Source: JAAZNF01 sp964561025
Lineage (GTDB): Bacteria > Myxococcota > B64-G9
Assembly (NCBI GenBank): GCA_964561025.1
Contig: CAZLNM010000005.1
Location: 1-64,000 of the forward strand
Direction of reading: 5' to 3'
DNA: 64,000 nucleotides
This document shows positions 33,899 to 41,585 of the stretch, piece after piece. A program made the position numbers and the translations under genes. The notes beneath the pieces are model-generated. The model searched no databases and was not told the DNA's origin. It worked only from the letters and a program-made list of their open reading frames with translations. Numbering within the stretch: the first letter of the stretch is position 1; every line of letters begins with the position of its first letter.

Positions 33899-35314
33899 AT
33901 GGCAACGGCCCGCCGCCTGGATCCTCTTCCGGACACGCCGTTCCAGTATGGCTCCAAGGTCGACTTCACCTTCGAGGGAAAGCCCTTCTCGGGTTTCGCG
34001 GGCGAGCCGCTGGCCCTCTCGTTGCTCGCCGGCGGCGTGCGCGTGTTCGGCCGCAGCATCAAGTACCACCGGCCCCGCGCGCCCATGTGCCTGCACGCCC
34101 ACTGTTCGAGCTGCCTGATGCGGGTGAACGGGCGGCCGAACGTCCGCACCTGCGACACGCCATGCGCGGCGGGCCTGTCGGTCGAACGCCAGACCGGCTG
34201 GCCCGGCGCCGGTTTCGACCTGCTGCGCGCCATCGACGTGGTGTACCCGGAAGAACTGCGGCATCACGAGCTGTTCACCTCCAGCTCCGCGCTCTCCCGA
34301 ATGGCTGCTCCGTTCGTGCGGCGCATGTCCGGCGCGGGGGAGCTTCCCTCGGGCCCCCCGCCGCTGGCCTTCCCCGTCGAGCGCCAGAACGTCCGCGTGG
34401 TGGTGATCGGGGCCGGTCCGGCGGGGCTCTCGGCCGCGCGCCGGCTTTCGCAGTCCGGCGAGAAGGCCGTATTGTTCGAGGCGGACGCGCTCGCGGGTGG
34501 ACGGCTGCTGGACGGCGCGACGCGCATCGAGGGGGACGGCGATTCGACGGGCTGGCAGCGTTGGAAGGCCTGGTCGGATCCGGCGGCGCTTCCCGGCATC
34601 GAACTTTTGTGCCGCATGCCGGTGGTCGCCATCTATCCGGGCCGGCCCCCGACCGTCGTCGCGGTGGGAGAGGATCGGGCCCGTGTCGTTCAACCACAGC
34701 GGGTCATCCTGTGCATGGGCAGCTACGACCAGCTGCCGCTGTTTGGCAACAACGATCTCCCCGGCGTCATGACCCTGCGGGCCCTGGACCGGATGATCCT
34801 GGGGCACGGGGTGCTGCCGGCCGAGCCGGTGGCCCTGGTCGGCGACTCCGACGAGGCGTTGCGCCTTGCGGCGCGGCTCCTGGAACGCGGCGTCGCCCTC
34901 GCCGGCGTGGTCACCCGGCGGCGCGACGGCCCGCTCATCGGCGCGCTGCAGGACAAGAAAGTGCCGCTGGTCTTCGAGCGGGAGGTGGCGCGGGCCCGCG
35001 GAGGGCGCTGGATCCACGAGCTGGAGCTTTCGAAGCAGCGGCAGCACGAGCCGGACCGGCTGCTCGATTGCGCCCTGTGCGCGGCGGAGGCGCCGGCCGC
35101 CCCGGCCTTCGAGCTGGGGCACCACGCCGGCTGCCGCGTTTTCTTCAGCTCGCAGGGCGGGTACCGCATCGCAAGCGACGACACGGGACGCACCTCTCGC
35201 GACGACATCTTCGCGGCCGGGCACTGCGCGGGTGCGGCGGACGTCACCACCGCCATCCGCGCGGGCGAGCGGGCCGCCGCCGCTTGTCTCGAGTCGCTGG
35301 CGCACGGCGCCTGA
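33899..35314 (+). CDS. Sarcosine-oxidase-alpha-like flavoprotein with N-terminal [2Fe-2S] domain
   Basis: A 471-residue protein. Residues about 15-110 form a ferredoxin-like domain with the cysteine cluster HAHCSSCLMRV and TCDTPC, as in the HcnA/SoxA N-terminal region. Residues 160-465 form a two-dinucleotide pyridine/flavin reductase domain, with VVVIGAGPAGLSAAR and a final FAAGHCAGAADVTTAIRAG. It corresponds to a fusion of the HcnA and HcnB parts of amine/cyanide-type dehydrogenases and to the alpha subunit of dye-linked proline or octopine oxidases. GGAGGTGGAAC precedes ATG 33899. First of three genes that together should form an FAD, FeS, FAD complex. Confidence 0.88.
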   Translation: MATARRLDPLPDTPFQYGSKVDFTFEGKPFSGFAGEPLALSLLAGGVRVFGRSIKYHRPRAPMCLHAHCSSCLMRVNGRPNVRTCDTPCAAGLSVERQTGWPGAGFDLLRAIDVVYPEELRHHELFTSSSALSRMAAPFVRRMSGAGELPSGPPPLAFPVERQNVRVVVIGAGPAGLSAARRLSQSGEKAVLFEADALAGGRLLDGATRIEGDGDSTGWQRWKAWSDPAALPGIELLCRMPVVAIYPGRPPTVVAVGEDRARVVQPQRVILCMGSYDQLPLFGNNDLPGVMTLRALDRMILGHGVLPAEPVALVGDSDEALRLAARLLERGVALAGVVTRRRDGPLIGALQDKKVPLVFEREVARARGGRWIHELELSKQRQHEPDRLLDCALCAAEAPAAPAFELGHHAGCRVFFSSQGGYRIASDDTGRTSRDDIFAAGHCAGAADVTTAIRAGERAAAACLESLAHGA

Positions 35315-35328
35315 TGGGAGGAGGCCGC

Positions 35329-35625
35329 ATGCCGAAGACCATCGTCTGTCGTTGCGAAGACGTCACCGAGGAGGATCTCAAGCGCGCCTTCGAGAGCGGA
35401 TTCCGCGATCTCGAGTCGCTGCGCCGCTTCACCGGGTTCGGCACCGGCTTTTGCCAGGGAAAGTCCTGCCTGTGCCACGCGGCGCGCTTTCTGGCCGCGG
35501 TCAAGGGCGGCGACGACATGGTGAGCGATCCGCCGCGCACCCGGCCGCCGCTGCGGCCCACCCCCTTCGCGGCCTTCGCCGGCGCGCTGCCGGAGGCGGA
35601 CGCCGGCGCCGAGGAGAAGCCATGA
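35329..35625 (+). CDS. BFD-like [2Fe-2S] protein of the flavin dehydrogenase complex
   Basis: A 98-residue protein. The first 65 residues are a bacterioferritin-associated-ferredoxin-like fold with cysteines in VCRCEDV and GFCQGKSCLC, giving CXC and CX4CXC ligands. Such modules sit between the two flavoproteins in octopine and proline dehydrogenases. The last 35 residues are Pro/Ala-rich. The start ATG 35329 is 15 bases after the upstream stop and preceded by GGGAGGAGG; its stop overlaps the next ATG. Confidence 0.82.
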   Translation: MPKTIVCRCEDVTEEDLKRAFESGFRDLESLRRFTGFGTGFCQGKSCLCHAARFLAAVKGGDDMVSDPPRTRPPLRPTPFAAFAGALPEADAGAEEKP

Positions 35626-36767
35626 GAGACCGGGCCGATCTGGTCATCGTGGGCGGGGGAGTGATCGGTTTGTCGCTCGCCTACCACCTGGCCCGCCTCG
35701 GCTTTTCCGACGTGGTGGTGCTGGAGCAGGGCTACCTGTGTTTCGGCGCCTCGGGCCGCAACGGCGGCGGGGTGCGCCAGCAGTGGTCCACCGAGGAGAA
35801 CGTCCTGCTCATGAAGGACGCGGTGCGTCGCTACCGGCGCCTGTCCCAGGAGTGCGGCTACAACATCTGGTTCCGCCAGGGGGGCTACCTGTTCCTGGCG
35901 CGCGACGACGCCTCCGCCGCCACGCTGGAGCAGAACACCAAACTGCAGAACCGCCTGGGGGTGCCCACGCGCCTGATCTCCCCCGCCGAGGCCAGGCGCA
36001 TCGTGCCCGTGCTGAACCTCGAGGGCGTGCGCGTGTGTGCCTACAACCCCACCGACGGCGTGCTGTTCCCCTTCCCGGTGGTGTGGGGGATGGCCCGCAT
36101 CGCCTCCGATCTGGGCGTGGAGATCAACACCTTCACCCGGGTGACCGCCATCGACGTGCGTGGCCGCCAGATCGTCAAGGTGGTCACCGACCGCGGCGCC
36201 ATCGCCACCCGGCGGGTGGTGAACGCCGCCGGCGCCTGGTCGCCGCAGGTGGCCCGCCTGGCCGGGGTCGAGCTTCCCAACAAGCCCTACCGGCACGAGA
36301 TCCTGGTCAGCGAGCCGGTGAAGCCCTTCCTGGATCCGCTGGTGTCGGATCTCTCCAACGGGACCTACTTCAGCCAGACCATGCGCGGCGAGATCTGCGG
36401 CGGGCTTTCGGATCCGGCCGAACCCTCCTCCATGGAGAGCGGCTCCTCGCTGCGCTTCCTTGCGCGCATGAGCCAGTCGCTGATGCGCCTCGTGCCCCAG
36501 CTCGGCTCGCTCAAGGTGCTGCGGCAGTGGGCCGGCTACTACGACGAGACCCCGGACGGGCAACCCATCCTGGGGAGGGTGGACGCGGTGGACGGCTTCA
36601 TCCAGCTCAACGGCTTCGGCGGGCACGGCTTCATGATGGCGCCGGCCATCGGCCAGCTCGCCGCCGAGTGGATCCTGCGCAAGGCGGAGCACCCCATCTT
36701 CTCGAGCTGCGACCTGGGACGCTTCGCCCGGGGGGAGCAGCGGCGCGAGACCTTCAGCATCGGCTGA
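35622..36767 (+). CDS. FAD-dependent amine/amino-acid oxidoreductase (DAO/SoxB-HcnC-like)
   Basis: A 381-residue flavoenzyme. The N-terminal dinucleotide motif VIVGGGVIGLSLAYHLARLG, the DAO family segments GASGRNGGGVRQQW and VVNAAGAW, and the C-terminal GFGGHGFMMAPAIGQLAAEW are intact. It should be the catalytic subunit, oxidising a secondary amine or amino acid and passing electrons to the iron-sulphur partners. Sarcosine, proline, octopine-type opines and glycine (HCN synthase) are known substrates of relatives; none is favoured by the sequence alone. ATG 35622 overlaps the preceding stop. Confidence 0.88.
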   Translation: MRDRADLVIVGGGVIGLSLAYHLARLGFSDVVVLEQGYLCFGASGRNGGGVRQQWSTEENVLLMKDAVRRYRRLSQECGYNIWFRQGGYLFLARDDASAATLEQNTKLQNRLGVPTRLISPAEARRIVPVLNLEGVRVCAYNPTDGVLFPFPVVWGMARIASDLGVEINTFTRVTAIDVRGRQIVKVVTDRGAIATRRVVNAAGAWSPQVARLAGVELPNKPYRHEILVSEPVKPFLDPLVSDLSNGTYFSQTMRGEICGGLSDPAEPSSMESGSSLRFLARMSQSLMRLVPQLGSLKVLRQWAGYYDETPDGQPILGRVDAVDGFIQLNGFGGHGFMMAPAIGQLAAEWILRKAEHPIFSSCDLGRFARGEQRRETFSIG

Positions 36768-36907
36768 AGTTGACGTCTGCAGCGGATGATCTAGCCCTCG
36801 CCAGCAGCGCCGGACATGTTGCGGCACGGGGACGTGCCGCGAAACCCGGGACGGAAAACGCCGTGGACGGCGAGCCCCAGCGAACCGAGAGCGAACGCTC
36901 CGAAGGA

Positions 36908-37462
36908 ATGGCGGCCCGAGGAGCGGCGGGAGCGCCGGCGAGCGTCGATCGTCTGGTGGAGACGGCGTACCGGAGGCACGGCGCGTACCTGTACCGTCAC
37001 CTGGTCTTCGTGCTTGGAGAGAAGGACGAGGCCTGGGACGTATTGCAGCAGGTCTTCTTCCGGTTTCTCGAGTTCCTGCGCCAGGGCAAGAGCTGCGAAC
37101 GGACCCGGCCGTTCCTTACGCGAACCGCCACGCGCCTGGCCATCGCCCATGCGCGTTCCTGGTTGTGGAGACGCCGGCCTCTCGATGTGCTGCCCGAGGA
37201 GGCGCTGCGCGGCGACGAGCTCCCCGCCGAGCTGGTAGAAGGGATTCGCCGAGCGCACCACCGGCTGGCACCCAAGGCCCGGGCGGTGCTCGAGGCGATG
37301 CTGGTCGAGCGGATGAGCTATACCGAGATGAGGGATTCGTTGGGGTTCTCCGCCAGCACGGTCAAGCGAGCAATCCGTAGTATTATCAAGGAGTTGAAAA
37401 AATACGGGGTCGACATTGAAAAATTTTTGGCCCCAAACAGGGGGTTGGATGCCTCTATATGA
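36908..37462 (+). CDS. RNA polymerase sigma factor (ECF-like)
   Basis: A 184-residue sigma factor with region 2 (YRHLVFVLGEKDEAWDVLQQVFFRFLEFL) and region 4 with a helix-turn-helix (MLVERMSYTEMRDSLGFSASTVKRAIRSIIKELKK). The LEAMLVERM segment in place of the usual conserved linker is a variation, but the layout of two domains without region 3 fits the ECF class. The start ATG 36908 lacks a strong ribosome binding site; upstream GTG 36862 is also in frame. Its last codons coincide with a 31-base repeat found again at 41489-41519. The next gene is a zinc-finger, membrane-spanning anti-sigma-like protein, a usual pairing. Confidence 0.85.
   Translation: MAARGAAGAPASVDRLVETAYRRHGAYLYRHLVFVLGEKDEAWDVLQQVFFRFLEFLRQGKSCERTRPFLTRTATRLAIAHARSWLWRRRPLDVLPEEALRGDELPAELVEGIRRAHHRLAPKARAVLEAMLVERMSYTEMRDSLGFSASTVKRAIRSIIKELKKYGVDIEKFLAPNRGLDASI
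37429..37459. repeat. 31-base repeat, copy A (sigma-factor 3' end)
   Basis: Matches 41489-41519 at 26 of 31 positions with no gaps. Both begin GGCCCCAAA and end CCTCTATA, and both are followed within ten bases by a GAAAGG..AGG stretch. This copy ends the sigma-factor reading frame and leads into the Shine-Dalgarno region of the next gene. Confidence 0.85.
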
Positions 37463-37483
37463 TTGAAAGGGAGGCTCATCCAG

Positions 37484-38263
37484 ATGGCGAACGATTCTGA
37501 AAAAGATCGAAAAGACGCCCGTTGTCCCCGTCGGTTCGAGCTGGATGCTGCGCTTTCCGGCGAAGTGGATTCCGACCGACGGTTGGAGATCCTGGGTCAC
37601 GCCGAGGGTTGCCCCGCCTGCCGCGAGAGTCTCGTAAGGATCGAGCGCGAACGCGAGGAGTTCCTGCGCCAACATCCCTACTCCATGCTCAAGGCGGGGA
37701 TGGAGCGGCTCACAAGAAAAGGCGAGCGGCGGCGGGCGATCTTTATGCGGCTCGTGCCCGCCTCCGCGGCGGCCATCGCCATCATGATCGGCACCTGGCT
37801 GGCCTGGCCCACTGCGCCCGGAGTGCGCACCAAGGGGACCGTGGCGCTCTCTCTCTACCTGATGCGCGACGGCGACATTCGCCCCGCGCGGCCGGACGAG
37901 GTGTTCGCGCACCGGGACCGCATCCAGTTCCTGGTCTCCGCGGGGCCCCACCGCTACTTGCTGCTGGTGAGCGTGGACGACGCCGGCCGGGTCTTCAACT
38001 ACACGCCCGGTGCGGCGCTCGAAAGCATCTCCATCACGCCGGGAGAGCGCCGGCCACTACCCGAGAGCGTCGAGCTCGACGAGAGCCGGGAGAATGAAAG
38101 GGTCTTTGCCTTGTTCTCCGACGAGCCGCTCTCGTTTACGGAAATCCGGTCCCGGGTCGAGGGGGCCCTTTCCGAGGTCAAGCGGCGCGGAGGAACGGTA
38201 AAGGAGCTTGGCCACCTCTCCGGGCCCTGGCCCCAGGCCAGCGTGCTGCTGCGAAAACACTGA
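37484..38263 (+). CDS. Zinc-finger, membrane-spanning anti-sigma-like protein with DUF4384-like domain
   Basis: A 259-residue protein. The N-terminal HAEGCPACRES holds the His-Cys-Cys arrangement of zf-HC2 anti-sigma domains (near residues 40-50). A single transmembrane helix (LVPASAAAIAIMIGTWLAW, about 95-115) leads to a periplasmic domain of about 140 residues that resembles DUF4384, with GPHRYLLLVSVDDAGRVFNYTP. ATG 37484 is preferred with AGGGAGG ten bases upstream. It presumably holds the sigma factor inactive at the membrane until a periplasmic signal or protease acts. A caspase with exported catalytic domain follows. Confidence 0.8.
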   Translation: MANDSEKDRKDARCPRRFELDAALSGEVDSDRRLEILGHAEGCPACRESLVRIEREREEFLRQHPYSMLKAGMERLTRKGERRRAIFMRLVPASAAAIAIMIGTWLAWPTAPGVRTKGTVALSLYLMRDGDIRPARPDEVFAHRDRIQFLVSAGPHRYLLLVSVDDAGRVFNYTPGAALESISITPGERRPLPESVELDESRENERVFALFSDEPLSFTEIRSRVEGALSEVKRRGGTVKELGHLSGPWPQASVLLRKH

Positions 38264-38572
38264 GGCGTACCCGGCCACGTCCGGGCGGGGGCTGTAATGG
38301 CGGCGATTCGATGCCGGTCAACCGCCATCCCTCTGGGGGCATGGAGTTTGGGAGAGTTTGCGCCAGGTGCGTCCCGCCGTGGCCTCGCGGTCGGACGCGC
38401 GAGCGTAAGAGCGAGCAGTGTGTTGGCGAGAACCCAAAAGCTGGCGACGGACGTTTTTTCGTTGCCGAGACGATGACATGTTCGGCTTGCAACAACACTT
38501 GCTCGTTCCGAGGCTTCATCAGCGGCGCGGTGTCTGGTATACTGCATCCCGGGAACAGCCGGGAGAGTCCAG
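38264..38572 (+). promoter_or_regulatory. 309-base intergenic region with an extended -10 promoter for the caspase gene
   Basis: No gene is visible. At 38535-38543 TGGTATACT is an extended -10 element (TG plus TATACT at 38538-38543). About 30 bases later the 5' leader can fold CCCGG (38548-38552) against CCGGG. GGGAGAG precedes ATG 38573. The remainder shows nothing recognisable. Confidence 0.5.
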
Positions 38573-40162
38573 ATGTCCGGCGCGAGGGTCACGGCATTTC
38601 TTCTCGTCGGGATGGCGGTGTGCGCCCCCTGGGCACGCGCGGGGGACGTCCGGCTGGCGGTGCTGGCCGGGAACAACCGCGGCGGTGAAGAACGTCCGGT
38701 CCTGAGCTACGCCGGCTCCGACGCCCGCAGGCTCGCTGAGGTGCTGACCCGGCTCGGGGGCTTTCCGGCCGACGGGGTGACGGTCCTCGAGGACCGTTCG
38801 CGCGGGGAGTTTCTCTCGGCGCTGGGCGAGGCCAACCGGCGGCTGCGGGGAGCGGCGAGCGGAGAGAAGAGCCTGCTGCTTCTGTACTTCTCGGGGCACT
38901 CCGACGGGGAGCGGCTCTTCTTGGGCGACGAGGCGCTCTCGCTCGCCGAGCTTCGGGCGCTGCTCGACGAGTCGCCGGCCACGGTCGTCGTGGCCATCCT
39001 CGACGCCTGCAACTCCGGCGCCTGGATCCGGGCCAAGGGCGGGACGCCGCGGCCGCCGTTTTTGCAGCTCGATGACTTCTCCCGCACCCGGGGCCGGATC
39101 GTGCTCACCTCGGCGGCGCAGGGGGAGCTGGCCCAGGAGTCCGACGACATCGGGGGCTCGTTTTTCACGCACTTTTTACTATCGGGCCTGCTCGGCGACG
39201 CCGACGAGGACGGCAACCGCCGGGTGTCGCTCCACGAACTCTACGCCTACGTGTACCAGCAGACGGTCCACCGCACCGTGGACACGCTGGCCGGCACCCA
39301 GCACCCGTCGTTCTCCTACGAGCTGTCGGGCGAGGGCTCGCTGGTGTTGTCCGAGCTGGATTCCGGCAGGAGCGGCATCCTGCTTGCGGCCGCCGAGACC
39401 GGCACTTTTTTGGTATTCGATCAGAAGCGCCGGCGCGTGGTGGCGGAGATCCACAAGGAGCCGGGGGAAAGCCGCCTGGTGCCGCTGCCGGCCGGGGAGT
39501 ACCTGCTGAAGAAACGCCTGGTGGCCGGGCTACTGCAGTCCCGGGTGCGGGTCGAGGAGGGTGTCTTTCATAAGGTGGACGCGGCCGCCATGGAGTTCTC
39601 GCCGTTCGAGGATCCCGCGGTCAAGGGCTGGGACCTGCTGCTCTCGGAGCAAAGGAGCCCGCTGGCGCTCTACGCCGCGGGCGGCGTGCTCGCCTTCGGG
39701 ATCGCGCCGGCCGGCGGCGCCTGGTGGCTGCCGCTGGCGGGAGCCCGCCTGGTGTTCAACGGCTGGCCGGCCCGCCGGTGGGGCATCGAGGCGGAGATCC
39801 TGGCGGGGGGCTCGCCGCAGTCGCTCCCCCTCCCGGAGCGGCGGGCGCACTTTACCCTGATCGGCGCCGCCGCCGCGGGCGGGATCTTCCGGGAGTTCGT
39901 GCTCGGCCCGCTTTCGGCCCGCGCCGGCGCAGCGGGTGGTCTTATGTACCTCGAGCGCCGTTTCGACTCTGCCGGATACGGTGGCATCGACCGGACGCTG
40001 GGCGCGGATCTGGCGGCACAGGTCGGTGGGCAGATCCGACTGGGCGGGTTTGTGCTGGGCCTGCGGCTCTCGGCGGGGGCATATCTGTTCCCCTTCGCGG
40101 ACCGGGTCGTTGCGCCGTTCATCTTCGGGGGCATGGAGGCGGGGTGGGGGATCCTGGATTGA
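38573..40162 (+). CDS. Exported caspase (C14) fused to a predicted outer-membrane beta-barrel domain
   Basis: A 529-residue protein. A signal peptide (1-23) precedes a caspase-like domain (25-250). The dyad is His109 in LLYFSGHSDG and Cys146 in LDACNSG. A beta-rich middle (about 255-345) follows. The final 180 residues look like an outer-membrane barrel, with alternating hydrophobic/polar strands, aromatic residues and repeats such as AGAYLFPF and a final GMEAGWGILD. The catalytic domain would be in the periplasm or at the outer membrane. Caspase-like proteins with this fusion are unusual; it lies between the anti-sigma gene and a lipoprotein gene. Confidence 0.8.
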   Translation: MSGARVTAFLLVGMAVCAPWARAGDVRLAVLAGNNRGGEERPVLSYAGSDARRLAEVLTRLGGFPADGVTVLEDRSRGEFLSALGEANRRLRGAASGEKSLLLLYFSGHSDGERLFLGDEALSLAELRALLDESPATVVVAILDACNSGAWIRAKGGTPRPPFLQLDDFSRTRGRIVLTSAAQGELAQESDDIGGSFFTHFLLSGLLGDADEDGNRRVSLHELYAYVYQQTVHRTVDTLAGTQHPSFSYELSGEGSLVLSELDSGRSGILLAAAETGTFLVFDQKRRRVVAEIHKEPGESRLVPLPAGEYLLKKRLVAGLLQSRVRVEEGVFHKVDAAAMEFSPFEDPAVKGWDLLLSEQRSPLALYAAGGVLAFGIAPAGGAWWLPLAGARLVFNGWPARRWGIEAEILAGGSPQSLPLPERRAHFTLIGAAAAGGIFREFVLGPLSARAGAAGGLMYLERRFDSAGYGGIDRTLGADLAAQVGGQIRLGGFVLGLRLSAGAYLFPFADRVVAPFIFGGMEAGWGILD

Positions 40163-40188
40163 GGGCGCGGGCGCAGCGCGGCGGGGCC

Positions 40189-41460
40189 ATGAGGCCGGGG
40201 CTCGCCGCGGTGGCGGTGGCGTGTCTTTCGGGCGCGTGCCTTTCGATGTCCGACGGGCCCTTCGCGAGCGGGCGCGGCGAGATCGCCGGGCGCGCCATGG
40301 CCGCGGGGAGCCCGGCCGCCGGGGCGCTGGTCCACCTGATCGACCGGCCCGAGCTTCCGCTCGTGCGCGCCGATGACGACGGCCGCTTCTTGATCTCGGG
40401 TGTCCCCGCCGGGTGGCAAGAGATCATGCTGCGCGCGCCCGAGGTCAATTGCGCTTTTCGCGGCGGGGTGCTGGTCGCGCGCGAGCGCCGCTCGGATCTT
40501 GGCGAGATCGATCTGCCGCCGGCCGGCACCCTTCTGCTCCACCTCCAAGACGGTTCGGAAAAAAACGATCTCGATCTCGAGGACGCGACGGTGGCGGTGC
40601 GCGAGGCGCCGGAGCTTGCGGCGGTCACGGACTTCGGGGGCCTCGCCTCGCTCGGCCCGCTGCCGCGATCGGGTTGCTACAGGATCGTCGTCGAGAGAGA
40701 GCCGTTCGAGTTCGATGAAGATACATTGTGCCTGAAAGATACCCAGTGGGGCAGTCAAGTGACAATTTCTCCTAAAAAAACAACTGAATCCGTGTACTTG
40801 AAACTGCACCATGCGTTGAAGAAACTGGAAGATCTCGTTCATTCAAATGCCTGTGCTGAGAACACCTGCGAGGTACCAGAATTCTGGCAGGATAATCAAT
40901 CTCCGCCGTGTGCGTGGCCGGTGAAAAATTTCGGGCAGGATACAGAGACATTGAGGATTGTCATTGAAGCCGTAAGAGCGACTGGTCGGTTTTCACAGAA
41001 CCCCTGGAACACCATCGGTTGTCCGGACGCATATCCGGCCGCGATCTGCCGTGATTCCGAGTGCCGGTTCGAGCCGGATTTCGGCGTCGAGGTCGTGGAG
41101 GTGGCGAAAGGCCTCTGTGACGCGTCCTGTCCGACGGCGACCTCGTTGGAGCTGAGCACCAGGGAGGACGTGGCCACGCTCCTTTCCTCGCTCGGTGTCT
41201 CGAACGCCACGATCCCGCCGGAGGCCAGCCGGTTCCTCTTCTTCCGCACGCTGGCTTCCGATGTTCCGCCGGAGCCTGTCTTTTTCGGCCTGGGGAGCGA
41301 GGAGCGGATCCTTTTTTTCAGGGGAGGGATAGGCTCCGGCGCCAAAGACCTTCCGACCCGGGTTGGGGCCTCCGCCTGGGTCATCGTCGCGCTGATCGAT
41401 CGGAATGGTCTGCTCCCCGAAAGTCTTTCAGGAAAGCTGGCCTGGCTCCGGGCCTTGTAA
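40189..41460 (+). CDS. Hypothetical lipoprotein, possibly Ig-like regulatory domain at the N-terminus
   Basis: A 423-residue protein with a lipoprotein signal (LAAVAVACLSGAC). Residues about 30-125 resemble the carboxypeptidase-regulatory-like fold: GRAMAAGSPAAGALVHLID, DDDGRFLISGVPAG. The C-terminal two thirds have no known domain but contain several Cys pairs (CAENTC, CRDSEC, CDASC) and a VSNATIPPE segment. The DNA from about 40720 to 41010 is distinctly AT-richer than the 5' part, so the gene may be a mosaic. ATG 40189 is 26 bases past the caspase stop, and the two are probably co-transcribed. Confidence 0.7.
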   Translation: MRPGLAAVAVACLSGACLSMSDGPFASGRGEIAGRAMAAGSPAAGALVHLIDRPELPLVRADDDGRFLISGVPAGWQEIMLRAPEVNCAFRGGVLVARERRSDLGEIDLPPAGTLLLHLQDGSEKNDLDLEDATVAVREAPELAAVTDFGGLASLGPLPRSGCYRIVVEREPFEFDEDTLCLKDTQWGSQVTISPKKTTESVYLKLHHALKKLEDLVHSNACAENTCEVPEFWQDNQSPPCAWPVKNFGQDTETLRIVIEAVRATGRFSQNPWNTIGCPDAYPAAICRDSECRFEPDFGVEVVEVAKGLCDASCPTATSLELSTREDVATLLSSLGVSNATIPPEASRFLFFRTLASDVPPEPVFFGLGSEERILFFRGGIGSGAKDLPTRVGASAWVIVALIDRNGLLPESLSGKLAWLRAL

Positions 41461-41585
41461 CTGCTTGAAATAAAATCATAAAAAAAATGGCCCCAAATGG
41501 GGGGTTCGACCCCTCTATAGAACGGAAAGGAGGGGCCTGTCCCCACCTTTCCAGAACAAGTCGGAGGGGAAGAAAGGCGGCTCTT
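41461..41585. repeat. Intergenic region with repeat copy B and GGGGCCTGTCCCC element
   Basis: AT-rich bases 41461-41488 are followed by copy B of the 31-base repeat (41489-41519) and by AGGGGCCTGTCCCCA (41531-41545), identical to 5214-5228. The latter resembles a GGGGACAGGCCCC-type repetitive element seen in many deltaproteobacterial genomes. Part of this stretch is open in frame with the subtilase but lacks a start supported by context. Confidence 0.7.

Noticed and set aside
41499..41520. Sequence resembling a tRNA T-arm (GGGTTCGACCCC)
   Set aside because: No acceptor, D or anticodon arms surround it, and it belongs to the 31-base repeat that recurs at the sigma gene without the T-loop.
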